Part shown: in pieces, positions 51,208-59,097 of the stretch
Position numbering within the stretch: the stretch's first letter is position 1
How the letters are laid out: every line of letters begins with the position of its first letter
Assembly: GCF_003626635.1 (NCBI RefSeq)
Contig: NZ_RAZT01000001.1
Location: forward strand, 434,001 to 498,000
Reading direction: 5' to 3'
Length of the DNA stretch: 64,000 nucleotides
From: Micromonospora musae
Lineage (GTDB): Bacteria; Actinomycetota; Actinomycetes; Mycobacteriales; Micromonosporaceae
The notes under the pieces: generated by a model
The model's input: the letters and a program-made list of their open reading frames with translations, nothing else
The model's database searches: none
Told to the model about the DNA's origin: nothing
Program-made: the position numbers and the translations under genes

Positions 51208-51983
51208 GCTTCACCCTGTTCCTCGTCGAAGTGCTCCAGCAGCAGCCGGGTCACCTGCTCGGGTTGTTCGACGTTGGCCAGGTGTGCCGCCCGATCCACC
51301 ACGGTCAGCCGCGCCCGCGGGATCCGCTCGACGATCGCGTGGGCGTGCTCCACCGGGGTGGCCGGATCGTCCGCCCCCGCAAGCACCAACGTCGGCGCGG
51401 CGATCGTGTGCAGGTCGCCGCGGAGGTCCATCCTGGCGATCGCCTCGCAGCAGGCGGCGTAACCGGCGGCGGGTGTCGCGTTCAGCGCGACCCGGTACCG
51501 GGCCACCACGGACGGCTGGGTCGCGGCGAAGGCCGGGGTGAACCAGCGGGCGACCACCACGTCGGCGACCGTCCCGACACCGCCGGCGCGTACCTTCGCG
51601 GCCCGGTCCCGCCAGCCCTGCGCCGGGCCGAGCGAAGCGGAGGTGCAGAGCAGCGCCAACCGCCGCACCCGCTCGGGCGCGTGCGCGGCGAGCCACATGC
51701 CGACCATGCCGCCGAGGGAGAGGCCCGCGTAGTGGACGACCGGCACGTCGAGGTCGTCGAGGAGTCGCAGCACCTCCCGGCCGAGCAGGTCCACCGTGTA
51801 CGGCCCGGCCGGCAGCGCCGAGCGACCGTGGCCGAGGTGGTCGTACCGGAGGACCCGGAAGCGTTCGGCGAGGGCGGGCACCTGCGGGGCCCACATGGCG
51901 CCGGTGGTGCCGAGGGAGCCGCCGAGCAGCAGCACGGGTGCGTCGGCCGCGCCGTCCACCGTGACGTGCAGGCGGCTTCTCAC
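51204..51983 (-). CDS. pcaD: 3-oxoadipate enol-lactonase
   Basis: 259 residues from the GTG at 51983. Alpha/beta hydrolase: oxyanion region LLLGGSLGTTGAMW, DHLGHGRS, nucleophile elbow AGLSLGGMVG, acid in LAGADDPATPVEHA and His in RAAHLANVEQP. The GGSLGTTxxMW opening is characteristic of PcaD. It hydrolyses the enol-lactone to 3-oxoadipate. Overlaps pcaB (GTGA) upstream and pcaC downstream. Confidence 0.92.
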   Translation of the reverse strand: MRSRLHVTVDGAADAPVLLLGGSLGTTGAMWAPQVPALAERFRVLRYDHLGHGRSALPAGPYTVDLLGREVLRLLDDLDVPVVHYAGLSLGGMVGMWLAAHAPERVRRLALLCTSASLGPAQGWRDRAAKVRAGGVGTVADVVVARWFTPAFAATQPSVVARYRVALNATPAAGYAACCEAIARMDLRGDLHTIAAPTLVLAGADDPATPVEHAHAIVERIPRARLTVVDRAAHLANVEQPEQVTRLLLEHFDEEQGEA

Positions 51984-53320
51984 GACCGCGTCCCCCGATG
52001 GGCGGCCAGGGCCCGCTCGACGAACCGGTCTGCCGATCCGAGCCAGCCGTGCGGGTCGAGGGCCTCGTCGATCTCCTGCTCGGAGAGGTGGGCGCGGATC
52101 TCGGGGTCGGCGAGCAGCGCGGCCCGCAACGGCGGGCGGGACGCGGCCCGGCTGACGAGGTCGTGCGCCGCGCCCCGACCGAGCAGTGGCGCCAGGCGCG
52201 CGGCGACGGCCTCGGCCAGCACCAGCCCGCCGGTCTCGTCGAGGTTGGCTCGCATCCGCTCCGGACGCACCTGGAGCCCGCTCAGCATGCGGGCGGACCG
52301 CGCGGCGGCGCCGCCGGCGACGTGCAGCAGGTCGAGCAGCGGCTCCCACTCGGCGTGCCAGGCGCCGGCCGCCCGCTCGTGCTCCTGGACGGCGGTGGCG
52401 AAGAGGGTCGCCACCAGGCCCGTGCCGCGCCGCGCCGCGGCGGTGACGAGGACCGAGTCGACCGGGTTGCGCTTCTGCGGCAGCGCCGACGAGCCACCCC
52501 GTCCGGCACCGCCCTCGGTCACCTCGCCGACCTCGGTCTGGGCGAGCAGGCCGACGTCCACCGCGGCCTTGCCGGTCGCCGCGAGCAGGCCACCGAGGGC
52601 GGCGGCCAGGTCGATCAGGGGCTGGCGGCGGGTGTGCCAGGGCAACGGGCTCGTGGCGAGACCGAGGCGCTCCGCGTACCGGTCGCTCACCGCCAGGCCG
52701 GCCGGCCCGAGCGCGGCCAACGTGCCGACCGCGCCACCGAGCTGCGCGGGCAGGAGCGCCCGCGCGGAGACCAACCTGGCCCGCGCCTCGACCAGACCGA
52801 CCAGCCAGCCGGCGGCCTTGAGGCCGAACGTGGTGGGCGCCGCCTGCTGCCCGAGTGTCCGGGCGACCAGCACGGTCCCGCGGTGGGTGTCGGCGAGTCG
52901 GGCCGCGGCGTCGGCGGCGATGTCGAGGTGGCGCAGCAGCGGCTCGGTCGCCCGCACCGTCACCAGGACCAGCGCGGTGTCCAGGATGTCCTGACTGGTC
53001 GCCCCGACGTGCACCCACGCCCGGGCGTGCTCCGGCACGGCGGCGGTCAGCTCGCGTACGAGCGGCACCACCGGGTTGCCCGTAGCGTCGGCGGCCCGGC
53101 CCAGTGACACCGGGTCGTACCGCTCGGCGCGGCAGTGGGCGGCGATCGCCTCGGCGGCTGACGCGGGCAGCACGCCGTACTCGGCGGCGGCTCGGGCGAG
53201 CGCGGCCTCCGCGTCGAGCATCGCCTGCAGCAGGGACCGGTCGGTGAGCTCCGCGTCCACGTCCGGGACCCCGGAGAGCCCGCCGAGCAGCCCGTCAGAC
53301 GGCGAAGAAGACGGTCTCAT
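51980..53320 (-). CDS. pcaB: 3-carboxy-cis,cis-muconate cycloisomerase
   Basis: 446 residues from the ATG at 53320, which gives the usual N-terminus (DGLLGGLSGVPDVDAELTDRSLLQAMLDAEAALARA). Fumarase/aspartase superfamily: VHVGATSQDILDT, the GRGGSSALPQKRNPVDS signature loop with its catalytic serine, and a C-terminal CMLE domain (SEQEIDEALDPHGWLGSADRFVERAL). It closes 3-carboxymuconate to 4-carboxymuconolactone. The start lies 26 bases inside the 3' end of pcaG; the stop overlaps pcaD. Confidence 0.93.
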   Translation of the reverse strand: MRPSSSPSDGLLGGLSGVPDVDAELTDRSLLQAMLDAEAALARAAAEYGVLPASAAEAIAAHCRAERYDPVSLGRAADATGNPVVPLVRELTAAVPEHARAWVHVGATSQDILDTALVLVTVRATEPLLRHLDIAADAAARLADTHRGTVLVARTLGQQAAPTTFGLKAAGWLVGLVEARARLVSARALLPAQLGGAVGTLAALGPAGLAVSDRYAERLGLATSPLPWHTRRQPLIDLAAALGGLLAATGKAAVDVGLLAQTEVGEVTEGGAGRGGSSALPQKRNPVDSVLVTAAARRGTGLVATLFATAVQEHERAAGAWHAEWEPLLDLLHVAGGAAARSARMLSGLQVRPERMRANLDETGGLVLAEAVAARLAPLLGRGAAHDLVSRAASRPPLRAALLADPEIRAHLSEQEIDEALDPHGWLGSADRFVERALAAHRGTRS

Positions 53321-53864
53321 GCTCGCCCTGCAGGTGGATGTCGAACCGGAATCCGTCCGGCGCGGCGGCCGCGACGAGCGTGGCGCGGCGTTCGGCGTCG
53401 ACACCGGACAGCACCGGGTCGGCGGCGTTCGCCGGCTCGTGCGGGAAGTAGAGCCGGGTCACGAGGCGGTGCAGAAGTCCGCGGGCGAAGAGGGAGAGGG
53501 TCAGGTGCGGCGCCTCGGTGCCGCCGTCCGGGTCGGGCAGCGGACCCGGCTTGACCGTCAGCAGCGCGTACCCTCCCTGCGCGTCGGTCTCGCTGCGTCC
53601 GAAGCCGCGGAAGCCGGGAATCGCCGGCTGCCGGGCGCCACGGGGGTCGTCGGGGTGGTCGAAGCGGCCGTCCGGATCGGCCTGCCAGGTCTCCACCAGC
53701 GCGTCGACCACCGGCGCTCCGGTGCCGTCGAGGACGCGACCGCGGATCCAGAACGCGCCCGACGTGCCCTCGGGCACGACGTACGGGCCGTCCGGCCAGC
53801 GCAGTCCGAGGTGCAGGAACGGTCCGACGGTCTGCGCGGGCGTGACACCCAGCCGTTCACTCAT
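53295..53864 (-). CDS. pcaG: Protocatechuate 3,4-dioxygenase alpha subunit
   Basis: 189 residues. Intradiol dioxygenase beta-sandwich without the iron ligands, as is normal for the alpha chain: TPAQTVGPFLHLGLRWPDG, GRVLDGTGAPVVDALVETWQADPDG, APHLTLSLFARGLLHRLVTRLYFP and FDIHLQGEHETVFF at the end. Pairs with PcaH to make the ring-cleaving enzyme. Overlaps pcaH by 8 bases and pcaB by 26. Confidence 0.93.
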   Translation of the reverse strand: MSERLGVTPAQTVGPFLHLGLRWPDGPYVVPEGTSGAFWIRGRVLDGTGAPVVDALVETWQADPDGRFDHPDDPRGARQPAIPGFRGFGRSETDAQGGYALLTVKPGPLPDPDGGTEAPHLTLSLFARGLLHRLVTRLYFPHEPANAADPVLSGVDAERRATLVAAAAPDGFRFDIHLQGEHETVFFAV

Positions 53865-54609
53865 CGTCGTCCTCGTCCTCGAAGGGGATGCTCTCCCGGC
53901 CGCGCAGCACGATGTCGAACTCGTACGCCAGCGCCCACTCGGGCACCGTGGTGGCGTGGTCGTACCGGGCGATCATCCGGTCCCGGGCCGACGGATCACG
54001 GACCGAGTTGAAGATCGGGTCCTGGAAGAAGAGCGGGTCGCCCGGGAAGTACATCTGGGTCACCAGTCGTTGGGTGAACGCCCGGCCGAAGAGGGAGAAG
54101 TGGATGTGGGCCGGCCGCCAGGCGTTGTCGTGGTTGCGCCACGGGTACGCGCCGGGTTGCACGGTGACGAAGCGGTAGCGGCCCCGGTCGTCGGTGAGGG
54201 CCCGCCCCACCCCTTCGAAGTGGGGGTCGAGCGGCGCCGACCAGTTGTCCACCGCGTGGCGGTAGCGCCCGGCGGCGTTCGTCTGCCAGATCTCGACGAG
54301 CGTGTGCGGCACCGGACGACCGTCGCCGTCGAGGATCCGGCCGTGCACGATGATCCGCTGGCCCTGCGGCTCGCCGTCGTGCTGGCGGGTGAGGTCGTGG
54401 TCGAGCTCGCCGAGGCGCCCCTCGCCGAGCAGCGGGCCGGTGACCTCGGTCAGCCGCTGGGGCAGGTAGGTCAGCGGGCGTTGCGGCGCGCGTTGGACCG
54501 TCGACTTGTAGCCGGGGCTGAGCAGGGGCGGGTGCGCGTCGGCGTCGTCGCGCCGGTACTGCGGCAGGACCAGGCCGCTGCCGGTCTGGTCGACGGTCTC
54601 CTGGGTCAT
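53857..54609 (-). CDS. pcaH: Protocatechuate 3,4-dioxygenase beta subunit
   Basis: 250 residues from the ATG at 54609 (GAGGAGGAAC upstream). Intradiol dioxygenase with the full non-heme Fe3+ site: Tyr116 (AAGRYRH), Tyr155 (PGAYPWRN), His168 and His170 (RPAHIHFS). Signature VHGRILDGDGRPVPHTLVEIWQTNAAGRY. Opens protocatechuate between the hydroxyls to 3-carboxy-cis,cis-muconate. ATGA overlap with pcaJ. The C-terminus is acidic. Confidence 0.95.
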   Translation of the reverse strand: MTQETVDQTGSGLVLPQYRRDDADAHPPLLSPGYKSTVQRAPQRPLTYLPQRLTEVTGPLLGEGRLGELDHDLTRQHDGEPQGQRIIVHGRILDGDGRPVPHTLVEIWQTNAAGRYRHAVDNWSAPLDPHFEGVGRALTDDRGRYRFVTVQPGAYPWRNHDNAWRPAHIHFSLFGRAFTQRLVTQMYFPGDPLFFQDPIFNSVRDPSARDRMIARYDHATTVPEWALAYEFDIVLRGRESIPFEDEDDDE

Positions 54610-55385
54610 GTTCCTCCTCTTCCGTTTTCCCGCGTGGTCGCCGTCAGGGCCCGCATCCTGGTGAGTTCGTGCCGGGTCGGCGGGTCGCCGGTGGTCAACC
54701 GCTCGGCGACGGCGAGGTCCCAATCGGTGGCCGCCCGCGCCTGGTCCGTGGTCACGCCGGGGTGCAGCCGGGTCAGGGTCAGCTCGCAGCTGACCGGATC
54801 GGGTTCGAGTACGCCGAGGTCGGTGATGACGACGCGCGGGCCCCCGCCGCGCAGCCCGAGCCGCTCGCGGTCGCCGGGGCCCGCGCCGTACCCGACGGAG
54901 GTGACGAAGTCGACGCGCTCGACGAAGGTCCGCAGGTTCTGCCGGACGATCACGACGACCTCACCGCAGGAGGCGGCGATCTCCGGGGCGCCGCCGGCGC
55001 CGGGCAGCCGGACCGACGGGTCGTCGTAGTCGCCGCCGATGACCGTGGTGTTGATGTTGCCGTACCGGTCGAGCTGCGCGGCGCCGAGGAACCCGACGTC
55101 GATCCGTCCGGGTTGCAACCAGTAGTTGAACACCTCGGGCACGGAGACCACGGCGTCGGCGGTGTCGGCGAGGATGCCGTCGCCGATGGAGAGCGGCAAC
55201 CGGTCCGGTTTCGCGCCGAGGCAGCCGGATTCGTAGATGAGGACGAGGTTCGGGGCGTGGGTGGCGCGGGCGAGGTTCGCGGCGGTGCTGGGCAGTCCGA
55301 TCCCGACGAAGCAGGCCGTGCCGTCGCGCAGCTGCCGGGCGGCCGCGACGGTCATCATCTCGTCGGCGGTGTAATCCGCGTTCAC
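54606..55385 (-). CDS. pcaJ: 3-oxoadipate CoA-transferase beta subunit
   Basis: 259 residues from the GTG at 55385, overlapping pcaI by GTGA. CoA-transferase family I beta chain: DEMMTVAAARQLRDGTACFVGIGLPSTAANLARATHAP, catalytic-glutamate region LIYESGCLGAKPDRLPLSIGD, and DVGFLGAAQLDRYGNINTTVIG. The ESG form of the glutamate motif is like the glutaconate-CoA-transferase-type enzymes used in actinomycete pca operons, rather than the SENG form of proteobacterial PcaJ. Transfers CoA from succinyl-CoA to 3-oxoadipate. Confidence 0.88.
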   Translation of the reverse strand: MNADYTADEMMTVAAARQLRDGTACFVGIGLPSTAANLARATHAPNLVLIYESGCLGAKPDRLPLSIGDGILADTADAVVSVPEVFNYWLQPGRIDVGFLGAAQLDRYGNINTTVIGGDYDDPSVRLPGAGGAPEIAASCGEVVVIVRQNLRTFVERVDFVTSVGYGAGPGDRERLGLRGGGPRVVITDLGVLEPDPVSCELTLTRLHPGVTTDQARAATDWDLAVAERLTTGDPPTRHELTRMRALTATTRENGRGGT

Positions 55386-56200
55386 GCCTGCACCTCGACC
55401 TTCAGCACGTGCCGCTCGATCCAGTCGCGGAAGGCGTCGCGGTCCCGGCTGATCGCGTCCCAGCCGACGTAGAAGGCGTTGTCGCGGACGGAGTAGCCCT
55501 GGGCGTAGGAGGGGTGGGAGCCGCCGGGCGCCTCGGCCACCGCGGTGACCGCCCAGCCGGGCAGGACGACCTGCCCGGGTACGGGGTCGAGCTCGTCGAC
55601 GATCTCCTCGACGGTCACCAGTGACCGGCGCGCGGCGAGCACGGCTTCCTTCTGGACTCCGGTGATGCCCCACATCTGCACGTTGCCGGCGCGGTCGGCG
55701 CGCTGCGCGTGCACGACTGTCACGTCGGGGCGAAGTGCGGGAACCGCGGTGAGGGTCTCCGCGGTGAACGGGCAGGTGATGGTCCGGATGTTGGCGGTGT
55801 GCCGGGGCAGATCGGTGCCGGTGTAGCCACGCAGGACGGCGAACGGCAGTCCGGACGCTCCGGCCACGTAGCGGTTCGCCATGCCGGCGTGGCTGTGCTC
55901 CTCCAGTTCGAGCGGTCCGGGCCAGGAGTTCTGCACCGCGTCCCGGAAGCGGTGCAGCGATCCGACGCCGGGATTTCCGCCCCAGGAGAAGATCAGGCGA
56001 CGGGCGCAGCCGGCGCCGATGAGTTGGTCGTAGATGACGTCCGGGGTCATCCGTACCAGGGTCAGGTCGCGCCGTCCCTGACGGATGATCTCGTGTCCGG
56101 CGGCGAACGGGATGAGGTGTGTGAATCCTTCCAGGGCCACCACGTCGCCGTCGTGGACCAGGTCCGCCACGCCGTCGGAGAGCGCAACGAGCTTCGCCAT
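55382..56200 (-). CDS. pcaI: 3-oxoadipate CoA-transferase alpha subunit
   Basis: 272 residues from the ATG at 56200 (GTGAGG upstream; a GTG at 56209 is also open). Alpha chain: LSDGVADLVHDGDVVALEGFTHLIPFAAGHEIIRQGRRDLTLVRMTPD, SWGGNPGVGSLHRFRDAV and VVHAQRADRAGNVQMWG. First gene of the pcaIJHGBDCR operon. The tandem palindrome at 56240-56273 lies 40 bases upstream of its start. The product 3-oxoadipyl-CoA needs a thiolase (PcaF), not found in the window. Confidence 0.88.
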   Translation of the reverse strand: MAKLVALSDGVADLVHDGDVVALEGFTHLIPFAAGHEIIRQGRRDLTLVRMTPDVIYDQLIGAGCARRLIFSWGGNPGVGSLHRFRDAVQNSWPGPLELEEHSHAGMANRYVAGASGLPFAVLRGYTGTDLPRHTANIRTITCPFTAETLTAVPALRPDVTVVHAQRADRAGNVQMWGITGVQKEAVLAARRSLVTVEEIVDELDPVPGQVVLPGWAVTAVAEAPGGSHPSYAQGYSVRDNAFYVGWDAISRDRDAFRDWIERHVLKVEVQA

Positions 56201-56239
56201 TGGCCTCACCGCCTCCCGCAGGTCCGGAAACCGTCGGCT

Positions 56240-56273
56240 GTTCGCTATGCGGACTGCCGTACTTATATCGAAC
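56240..56273. promoter_or_regulatory. Tandem palindrome operator (pcaI side)
   Basis: Two 15-bp imperfect palindromes, GTTCG-N5-CGGAC (56240-56254) and GTACT-N5-CGAAC (56259-56273), 4 bases apart (TGCC), centres 19 bp apart. About 25 of 34 positions match the reverse complement of the element at 56391-56424. The layout suits an IclR-type dimer of dimers such as PcaR. Confidence 0.7.
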
Positions 56274-56390
56274 GTAATGCCCGCCGACGTCTTCCGTCAA
56301 CGACGACCGTCCTCGTGCGACCGGGGCCGTCCGGCTCGTACGTAGAAATGTTTCCGCGACCCGTTGACGTGAGCCAGGTCACGTGCCAAC

Positions 56391-56424
56391 GTTCTAAATG
56401 AGAACAGCCGTTCGGCTAGCGAAC
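56391..56424. promoter_or_regulatory. Tandem palindrome operator (importer side)
   Basis: Two perfect-arm 15-bp palindromes, GTTCT-N5-AGAAC (56391-56405) and GTTCG-N5-CGAAC (56410-56424), separated by AGCC, centres 19 bp apart. It lies 81 bases upstream of the binding-protein gene and is inverted relative to the pcaI-side copy, so each operon sees its own copy in the same orientation. Confidence 0.75.
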
Positions 56425-56504
56425 ATCCCCTCGGGGGTCTCCCCGAAAACGGAGGCCCACCACCCCTCGGTCCCCGGTGGACCGCCGGACGCGGGAGTAC
56501 CTGC

Positions 56505-57473
56505 ATGCGCCGTCTTGTCATCAGCGCCATCACCGTCGCGGCACTGCTCGCGACCACCGCCGGCTGCGGCTCCTCCGACGACGCCGGCGAAGCCGGCGGA
56601 CAGGCCGGGGGCACCACCAAGGTCAAGGTCGGGGCCATCCCGATCGTGGACGTGGCACCCCTGCACCTCGGCATCGAGAAGGGTTTCTTCGCCGAGCAGC
56701 GGATCGAGGTCGAGGTGGTCAACACCACCGGCGGGGCCGCCGCGGTGCCGGGCGTCGTCAGCGGGGAGTTCGACTTCGCCTTCGGCAACGTGGTGTCACT
56801 CATCGTCGCCCGCTCGCAGAAGCTGCCGCTCAAGGCGATCGCGGAGGGCAACTCCTCGACGGGCCAGCAGGGCAAGGACTTCGGCGGGATCGTGGTGCCG
56901 AAGGAGAGCCCCATCACGACCGCGGCTCAACTCGCCGGCAAGACCGTCGCCGTCAACAACCTCAAGAACATCGGCGACACGACCGTCCGCGCCTCGATCC
57001 GCAAGGCCGGCGGTGACCCGTCGTCGGTCAAGTTCGTCGAGCTGCCGTTCCCGGACATGCCGGCCGCCGTCTCCGCGAAGCGCGTCGACGCCGCCTGGAT
57101 CGTCGAGCCGTTCTTCACCGTGGCCCAGGACCAGGGCGCCCGGGTCGTCGCGTCCAACTTCGTCGACGCCGCGCCGAACCTGACGATCGCCGCCTACTTC
57201 ACCACCGAGCGGACCATCCAGCAGAAGGCGGACCTCACCGAGCGCTTCACCGCCGCGATCGAGAAGTCCCTGACGTACGCCCAGGAGCACCCGGACGAGG
57301 CGCGCAAGGTGCTGCTGACGTACACGAAGATCGACCCCGCGGTCGCCGAGAAGATGACCCTCCCTGCCTGGTCGGGACAGATCAACCGGGAGTCCGTCCA
57401 GACGCTCGCCGACCTGATGCTCACCGACGGCCTGGTCACCGAGAAGGTCGACGTGGCGGAGCTGCTTCCGTGA
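56505..57473 (+). CDS. ABC importer substrate-binding lipoprotein (SsuA/NMT1-like)
   Basis: 322 residues; GGGAG 8 bases before the ATG. Lipoprotein signal MRRLVISAITVAALLATTAG with Cys21, a glycine-rich linker, then a periplasmic-binding fold of the nitrate/sulfonate/taurine class: VGAIPIVDVAPLHLGIEKGFF, GVVSGEFDFAFGNVVSLIV, LAGKTVAVNNLKNIG and DAAWIVEPFFTVAQ. First gene of the importer - decarboxylase - dehydrogenase operon. Members of this class next to pca genes usually bind aromatic acids. Homology to the binding protein at 2192-3196 is only at family level. Confidence 0.9.
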   Translation: MRRLVISAITVAALLATTAGCGSSDDAGEAGGQAGGTTKVKVGAIPIVDVAPLHLGIEKGFFAEQRIEVEVVNTTGGAAAVPGVVSGEFDFAFGNVVSLIVARSQKLPLKAIAEGNSSTGQQGKDFGGIVVPKESPITTAAQLAGKTVAVNNLKNIGDTTVRASIRKAGGDPSSVKFVELPFPDMPAAVSAKRVDAAWIVEPFFTVAQDQGARVVASNFVDAAPNLTIAAYFTTERTIQQKADLTERFTAAIEKSLTYAQEHPDEARKVLLTYTKIDPAVAEKMTLPAWSGQINRESVQTLADLMLTDGLVTEKVDVAELLP

Positions 57474-58306
57474 CGTCGGCGCCCACCCGCGCCGCGCCGG
57501 TCCGCAGTTCCCGGGCCGGCGGGGCCGGTCGGCTGACCGGGGCGAACGCCCTGCTGGGCGTCCTCGGCTTCGCCGCCTTCCTCGCGTCGCTGGAAGCGGT
57601 GCCGCGCCTCGGTCTCGTCTCCCCCGACTACCTGCCGCCGGCCAGCCGCATCGGCGCGGCCCTCGTGGAGCTCGTCGGCGAGGCCGGATTCTGGACGGCT
57701 CTCGGCGACACCGTCCGCGGTTGGTCCACCGGTCTGCTCATCGCGGTCGTCCTCGGGATCGCCGTCGGGTTCGTCGTCGGCACGGTCCCCGTGCTGCGCG
57801 AGGTCACCGCCTCGACCATCGAGTTCCTCCGGCCCATCCCGTCGGTCGCGCTCATCCCGCTCGCGGTCCTGGTCTTCGGCACCGACCTGCGCTCCGTGCT
57901 GCTGCTGGTGGTGTACGCGTCGTTCTGGCAGGTCCTGGTCCAGGTGCTCTACGGCGTGCAGGACGTCGACCCCGTCGCCGCGGAGACCGCCCGCACCTTC
58001 GGGCTGGGGCGCTGGGCCCGAATCCGGCACGTCACCTGGCCGACCGCCCTGCCGTACCTCCTCACCGGAGTCCGTCTCGCCGCCGCCGTCGCCCTGATCC
58101 TCGCCATCACCGCCGAACTCGTCATCGGCGCGCCCGGTCTGGGCAACGAGATCGGCGTGGCGCAGTCCGGCGGCGCCGTCGCCCGGATGTACGCGCTCGT
58201 CGTCGTGACCGGGCTGCTCGGCGTCGCGGTCAACGTGCTGGCCCGACGGCTGGAGAAGTGGCTGCTCTCCTGGCACCCATCGCTGCGGCGGGAGGTGGCG
58301 GCATGA
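57470..58306 (+). CDS. ABC importer permease 1 (SsuC-type)
   Basis: 278 residues, GTG start overlapping the binding-protein stop. About six membrane segments after an arginine/alanine-rich tail; EAA loop AAETARTFGLGRWARIRHVTWPTALPYLL. VEFLRPIPSVALIPLAVLVFG is characteristic of nitrate/sulfonate-type permeases. Forms a heterodimer with the next permease, an arrangement less common than the usual homodimer of this importer class. ATGA overlap with the following gene. Confidence 0.9.
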   Translation: MTSAPTRAAPVRSSRAGGAGRLTGANALLGVLGFAAFLASLEAVPRLGLVSPDYLPPASRIGAALVELVGEAGFWTALGDTVRGWSTGLLIAVVLGIAVGFVVGTVPVLREVTASTIEFLRPIPSVALIPLAVLVFGTDLRSVLLLVVYASFWQVLVQVLYGVQDVDPVAAETARTFGLGRWARIRHVTWPTALPYLLTGVRLAAAVALILAITAELVIGAPGLGNEIGVAQSGGAVARMYALVVVTGLLGVAVNVLARRLEKWLLSWHPSLRREVAA

Positions 58307-59097
58307 GACTCGCCGTCCGCGTCACTCGTACGGTCGTGGCGGCCCTCGCGCTGCCCGTCGCGCTGCTCGCTCTCTGGTGGATCCTCACCGCCGACAGCGA
58401 GAGCTACTACCTGCCACCGCTGTCGGAGATCCTCGCCGGCCTCGACGACGTCTGGCTGCGCTCCGACCGGCTGAGCGCCGACGTCCTGCCGAGCCTTTTG
58501 CGCCTCTCCGGCGGCTTCCTGCTGGCCGTGCTGCTCGGCGTCTCCCTCGGCGTGGCCATCGGGTCGTCCCGGCGGCTGCGGGCGTTCTGCGAGCCGGTGC
58601 TGGAGTTCCTGCGGGCGATCCCACCGCCGGTGCTGGTGCCGGTGCTGATGCTCTTCGCCGGGATCGGCGACACCATGAAGGTGCTGGTGATCCTCTCCGG
58701 TTGCCTCTGGCCGATCCTGCTGAACACCGTCGAGGGCGTACGCGCCGTCGACGAGGTGCTCGTGGAGACCGCGCGGTGCTACGGCGTACGTGGTCCGGCC
58801 CGGCTGTGGCACCTGGTCGTCCGGTCGGCGAGCCCGCAGATCGTCACCGGCATGCGGCAGGGCCTCTCCATCGGGATCATCCTCATGGTCATCAGTGAGA
58901 TGTTCGCCGCGAGCAACGGGCTCGGGTTCAGCATCATCCAGTTCCAGCGCACCTTCGCGGTCACCGAGATGTGGACCGGCATCCTGCTGCTCGGCCTGCT
59001 CGGATTCCTGCTCGCCACGCTCATGCGGCTGTTCGAGCGGCGCGTCCTCAACTGGTATTTCGGTCTGCGCCAGGCGCAGCGAGGTGGGAGTCGATGA
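58303..59097 (+). CDS. ABC importer permease 2 (SsuC-type)
   Basis: 264 residues. Paralogous to permease 1: six membrane segments, VLEFLRAIPPPVLVPVLMLFAGIGD and EAA loop VETARCYGVRGPARLWHLVVRSASPQIVTGMRQGL. Start ATG overlaps the previous stop; its own stop overlaps the ATPase start (ATGA), so the whole importer is translationally coupled. Confidence 0.9.
   Translation: MRLAVRVTRTVVAALALPVALLALWWILTADSESYYLPPLSEILAGLDDVWLRSDRLSADVLPSLLRLSGGFLLAVLLGVSLGVAIGSSRRLRAFCEPVLEFLRAIPPPVLVPVLMLFAGIGDTMKVLVILSGCLWPILLNTVEGVRAVDEVLVETARCYGVRGPARLWHLVVRSASPQIVTGMRQGLSIGIILMVISEMFAASNGLGFSIIQFQRTFAVTEMWTGILLLGLLGFLLATLMRLFERRVLNWYFGLRQAQRGGSR

Noticed and set aside
54609..56300. A single 564-residue frame apparently fusing sequence before pcaJ
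   Set aside because: Upstream of 55385 it is an out-of-frame shadow of pcaI; the real pcaJ starts at a GTG that overlaps the pcaI stop.
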